From Paenibacillus dendritiformis (GTDB lineage: Bacteria > Bacillota > Bacilli > Paenibacillales > Paenibacillaceae), in contig NZ_OX216966.1 of assembly GCF_945605565.1 (NCBI RefSeq), positions 2,119,501 through 2,183,500 on the forward strand: DNA of 64,000 bases. The letters are read 5' to 3'. Under the pieces are notes generated by a model. That model was not told the DNA's origin, made no database searches, and was given only the letters and a program-made list of their open reading frames with translations. Each line of letters starts with the position of its first letter. The stretch's first letter is position 1. The position numbers and the translations under genes are program-made. Below are positions 61,960 through 64,000 of this stretch, one piece after another.

Positions 61960-62202
61960 ATGCGTCATTGCAGCGTGCAGGTGCGCGGGCTGCTGACCCG
62001 CCCCGAATTGGATCGCTACAACGCCTTGATGGAGGTCGGATCATATCTGGAGCAGCAGAACCGCCACGATCTGGCCTATACGGTTCAAAAAGAAGTCGAT
62101 CTGCTCATTCAACCGGCGATCGAACGGCTGAAGGAAAAAGGCCGCATGCGGGATCGCATGACGGCGGAATATTTGGCTTCTTTGCAGGATGAAGAAGATT
62201 GA
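61960..62202 (+). CDS. Small helical protein coupled to NDH-2, unknown
   Basis: An 80-residue, charged, mostly helical protein (RPELDRYNALMEVGSYLEQQ, then EVDLLIQPAIERLKEKGR). It begins three bases after the NDH-2 stop, so it relies on coupled translation. No family recognised; position suggests an accessory role to NDH-2. A terminator follows. Confidence 0.7.
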   Translation: MRHCSVQVRGLLTRPELDRYNALMEVGSYLEQQNRHDLAYTVQKEVDLLIQPAIERLKEKGRMRDRMTAEYLASLQDEED

Positions 62203-62215
62203 TTCAAGATGGGAC

Positions 62216-62252
62216 ACCGTCGCCGCAGTTCGATGCGGCGGCGTTTTTTTTA
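62216..62252 (+). terminator. Terminator of the NDH-2 operon
   Basis: CGTCGCCGCA pairs with TGCGGCGGCG around GTTCGA, followed by eight T residues. Confidence 0.92.
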
Positions 62253-62414
62253 TCCAGACATAAATATTTTTGATTGATAATGATTTAAAACAACTATTTT
62301 TTTTGATATCAATGGTCCGTGCTATAGTGTAACCAATCAGCTGATGCCTATGAGCTCATCCTTATCTGTTCGATTGCCCATGAGGCGGAAATCCTATTCG
62401 GAGGTGGAAGCAGT

Positions 62415-63833
62415 TTGCGTATTACGCCAAATGAAAGCGGTGCCAACTTATCTGGACGCCTGGATCGGCTGCCTGTCAGTTCGATTCATCGCAAGACGTT
62501 AGTGACGCTGGCCATCATTTATTTTTTTGAATATGCGGATTTGAATACGTTTTCTTTCGTTGCCCCGGTTTTGAAAAAGGAGTGGGGGATGTCCGTCACC
62601 GAGATCGGCTGGATTACATCCAGCTCTTTTCTCGGGATGTTCATCGGTTCGGTATTTGGCGGATGGTTCGCGGACCGATACGGAAGAAAGCGGGCCATTA
62701 TGATGATGACCTTATTTTTTTCCGTGTTCTCTATGCTTACGGCTGTGGCATGGAATCCGGTAATCCTCGGAATCTTCCGCTTCTTGACCGGCATGGGCGT
62801 GTCGGCTGCCTTGATCAATTCGAGCACATATATCAGCGAGTTTTTCCCTTCCGCTTCCCGAGGCAAATATCAGGGCATCGCGCTCGTCGTCGGCTTGCTG
62901 GGCATTCCGGTTACCGGCTGGGTGTCGACCTTGCTTATCGGGTTGGGCCCCTTCGGATGGAAATTCGTCTTCATCTGGGGCGGGATGGGTATCGTTGGCG
63001 TATGGTTTCTGCGCCAGCTACATGAAATTCCGCGCTGGCATGTCGCCCGGGGAGAAACGGCAAAAGCGGAGGCGATTGTCCGGCAGGTGGAAGAGCAGGT
63101 GCGGCGCGAGAAAGGGGAGCTTCCTCCCGTCCCGGAGCCTGCCTATCGGCCGCAAGCGCATAGGGAAGCCAAGGGCTACCGCGAATTGTTCAAGGGGAAA
63201 TACCGCAACCGGACGCTCATCCTCGCCATGGCCTGGATTTTCCAGACACTCGGCTTCTATGGCTTCGGATCCTGGGTTCCGACGCTGCTCGTTCAGAACG
63301 GGATTATGCTCGATAAATCGCTGTTGTACAGCACGTTGATTACGATCGGTGCCCCGCTTGGAGCTTTGCTGGGCGCGATGATCTCCGACCGCTATGAACG
63401 AAAGTGGAACTTGGTTGCCTCATCACTCTTTATCGCGATTTCCGTATTCTTGTACGGCATGACCGTCAATCCGCTGTTCCTGATCGCGTTCGGCTTCCTC
63501 GTGAACCTGATCGAGCGAACCTATTCCTCCAATTTATACACGTATACGTCTGAAATGTATCCGACATCGATTCGCGGGACGGGCTACGGGTTAACGTACG
63601 GGTTGGGGCGGTTCTCCAATGTGCTCGGGCCGATGCTGATCAGCTTGCTGCTGATTGAGTTCGGAAGCTTCAGCGTATTCGCCTTCATCTCGCTGTGCTG
63701 GATCGGTTCGGCGCTTGCCTTGAGCTTCGGTCCCGCCACCAACCGGCGCAGTCTGGATGAGTTAGAGAGCGGCGAAGAGTTCAGACCGTACGAGCGAACC
63801 CGGGCGGTAACGGCGATGGCCAAGAACGATTGA
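62415..63833 (+). CDS. MFS transporter, sugar/organic-acid:H+ symporter type
   Basis: A 472-residue, 12-helix major facilitator. GGWFADRYGRKRAIM after helix 2 and RFLTGMGVSAALINSSTYISE in helix 4 resemble metabolite:H+ symporters of the sialate/aromatic-acid and sugar-porter groups; a late YTSEMYPTSIRGTGYG is conserved in them. Starts at TTG 62415 with GGAGGTGG seven bases upstream. Substrate unknown. Convergent with a LysR-type regulator. Confidence 0.85.
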   Translation: MRITPNESGANLSGRLDRLPVSSIHRKTLVTLAIIYFFEYADLNTFSFVAPVLKKEWGMSVTEIGWITSSSFLGMFIGSVFGGWFADRYGRKRAIMMMTLFFSVFSMLTAVAWNPVILGIFRFLTGMGVSAALINSSTYISEFFPSASRGKYQGIALVVGLLGIPVTGWVSTLLIGLGPFGWKFVFIWGGMGIVGVWFLRQLHEIPRWHVARGETAKAEAIVRQVEEQVRREKGELPPVPEPAYRPQAHREAKGYRELFKGKYRNRTLILAMAWIFQTLGFYGFGSWVPTLLVQNGIMLDKSLLYSTLITIGAPLGALLGAMISDRYERKWNLVASSLFIAISVFLYGMTVNPLFLIAFGFLVNLIERTYSSNLYTYTSEMYPTSIRGTGYGLTYGLGRFSNVLGPMLISLLLIEFGSFSVFAFISLCWIGSALALSFGPATNRRSLDELESGEEFRPYERTRAVTAMAKND

Positions 63834-63844
63834 GCAGGAAGCGA

Positions 63845-63891
63845 AGAAGATAGAGAGAGGCCGCGCAGGTTTCGCTCTATCTTCTTTTTGG
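63845..63891 (+). terminator. Terminator of the MFS gene
   Basis: GAAGATAGAG pairs with CTCTATCTTC across a 21-base loop, followed by TTTTT. The 3' arm includes the stop codon of the convergent LysR gene. Confidence 0.8.
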
Positions 63892-64000
63892 CGTTTCCAA
63901 GTCTCTGCTTTTCATAAAATCCACGAATTCCTTAATGAGCGTCAAGTTAAGCGACTCTTTCCGGTAAATCATCCACGACTTCCGCTTCCATGGCTCGCCA
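63877..64000 (-). CDS. LysR-family regulator, C-terminal end (partial)
   Basis: The last 40 codons of a minus-strand gene, ending at TAG (63879-63877). The residues GEPWKRKSWMIYRKESLNLT then LIKEFVDFM fit the end of a LysR substrate-binding domain (the 'w.iyrk...l.p.l..F..f' pattern). It may regulate the convergent MFS gene or a gene to the right. The DNA-binding part is outside the window. Confidence 0.65.
   Translation of the reverse strand, partial: GEPWKRKSWMIYRKESLNLTLIKEFVDFMKSRDLETPKRR

Noticed and set aside
1..64000. rRNA, tRNA, prophage, integrase or insertion sequences
   Set aside because: None was recognised on either strand; no transposase-like or integrase-like reading frame and no target-site duplications were seen.

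Overview
The window looks like chromosomal DNA of a Gram-positive, endospore-forming Paenibacillus-type bacterium. Evidence: strong AGGAGG-type ribosome binding sites, frequent TTG/GTG starts, sigma-A promoters, a SAM-I riboswitch ahead of metNIQ, the sporulation checkpoint gene sda with DnaA boxes, a YheC/YheD spore-coat ATP-grasp protein, and the Bacillus yutI/yuzB/yutJ/yutM and yumB/yumC neighbourhoods. MqnE indicates futalosine-type menaquinone synthesis. The genus is an inference; no rRNA or tRNA genes are present.

Layout. 1-4.8 kb: a MATE/MurJ-like flippase, an intergenic array of short tandem repeats, and a chemoreceptor. 4.9-19 kb: an acyl-CoA/ketide locus with thiolase, acyl-CoA ligase, a large STAND-ATPase/BTAD (SARP-like) activator, a complete Liv-type ABC transporter, a small unknown protein, a KAS III-like enzyme, an alpha/beta hydrolase and a FabG-like reductase. 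The promoter regions of both operons carry the same TGCAACC direct repeat with 11-bp period, the geometry known for SARP regulators. 19-25 kb: DUF2515 protein, thioredoxin, ctaA, a 44-aa minus-strand ORF, a UbiD-family decarboxylase (MqnL-like) and a HEPN protein. 25-29.5 kb: SAM riboswitch, metNIQ, a VOC protein and an SDR. 29.5-33.5 kb: a CdaR-type regulator, GntP permease and glycerate kinase (glycerate use).

33.6-46.6 kb: a PucR-type regulator whose best start codon is not ATG/GTG/TTG, then 1.2 kb of tandem repeats (16 units of 50 bp, then about 5 units of about 47 bp in inverse orientation) related to the array at 1.9-2.6 kb. After these comes a ureide operon, allC-MFS-allE-allD-allF-allG-allH-allK. 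It should take allantoate via ureidoglycine, ureidoglycolate and oxalurate to oxamate plus carbamoyl phosphate, with ATP made by carbamate kinase. 46.9-50 kb: a sugar-type ABC importer without its own ATPase. 50-54 kb: Fe-S and redox genes (NifU, YuzB, YutJ-type NDH-2, IscA) and mqnE.

54.3-57.5 kb: a DUF2871 membrane protein next to a two-component system; a perfect 11-bp tandem repeat ahead of the DUF2871 gene is a candidate response-regulator site. 57.7-62.2 kb: YheC/YheD protein, DnaA-box cluster plus sda, a zinc-ribbon protein whose ribosome binding site lies inside a 16-bp hairpin, ferredoxin-NADP reductase, and an NDH-2 gene with a Rex-like operator. 62.4-64 kb: an MFS transporter and the 3' end of a LysR-family regulator.

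The observations most worth checking are the SARP-like regulon around the Liv/KAS III locus, the two compound repeat loci that both start just after an intrinsic terminator, the 11-bp tandem box at DUF2871, the SD-sequestering hairpin, and the ATA/ATC start of the PucR regulator. All functional calls come from reading motifs; no database search was run.
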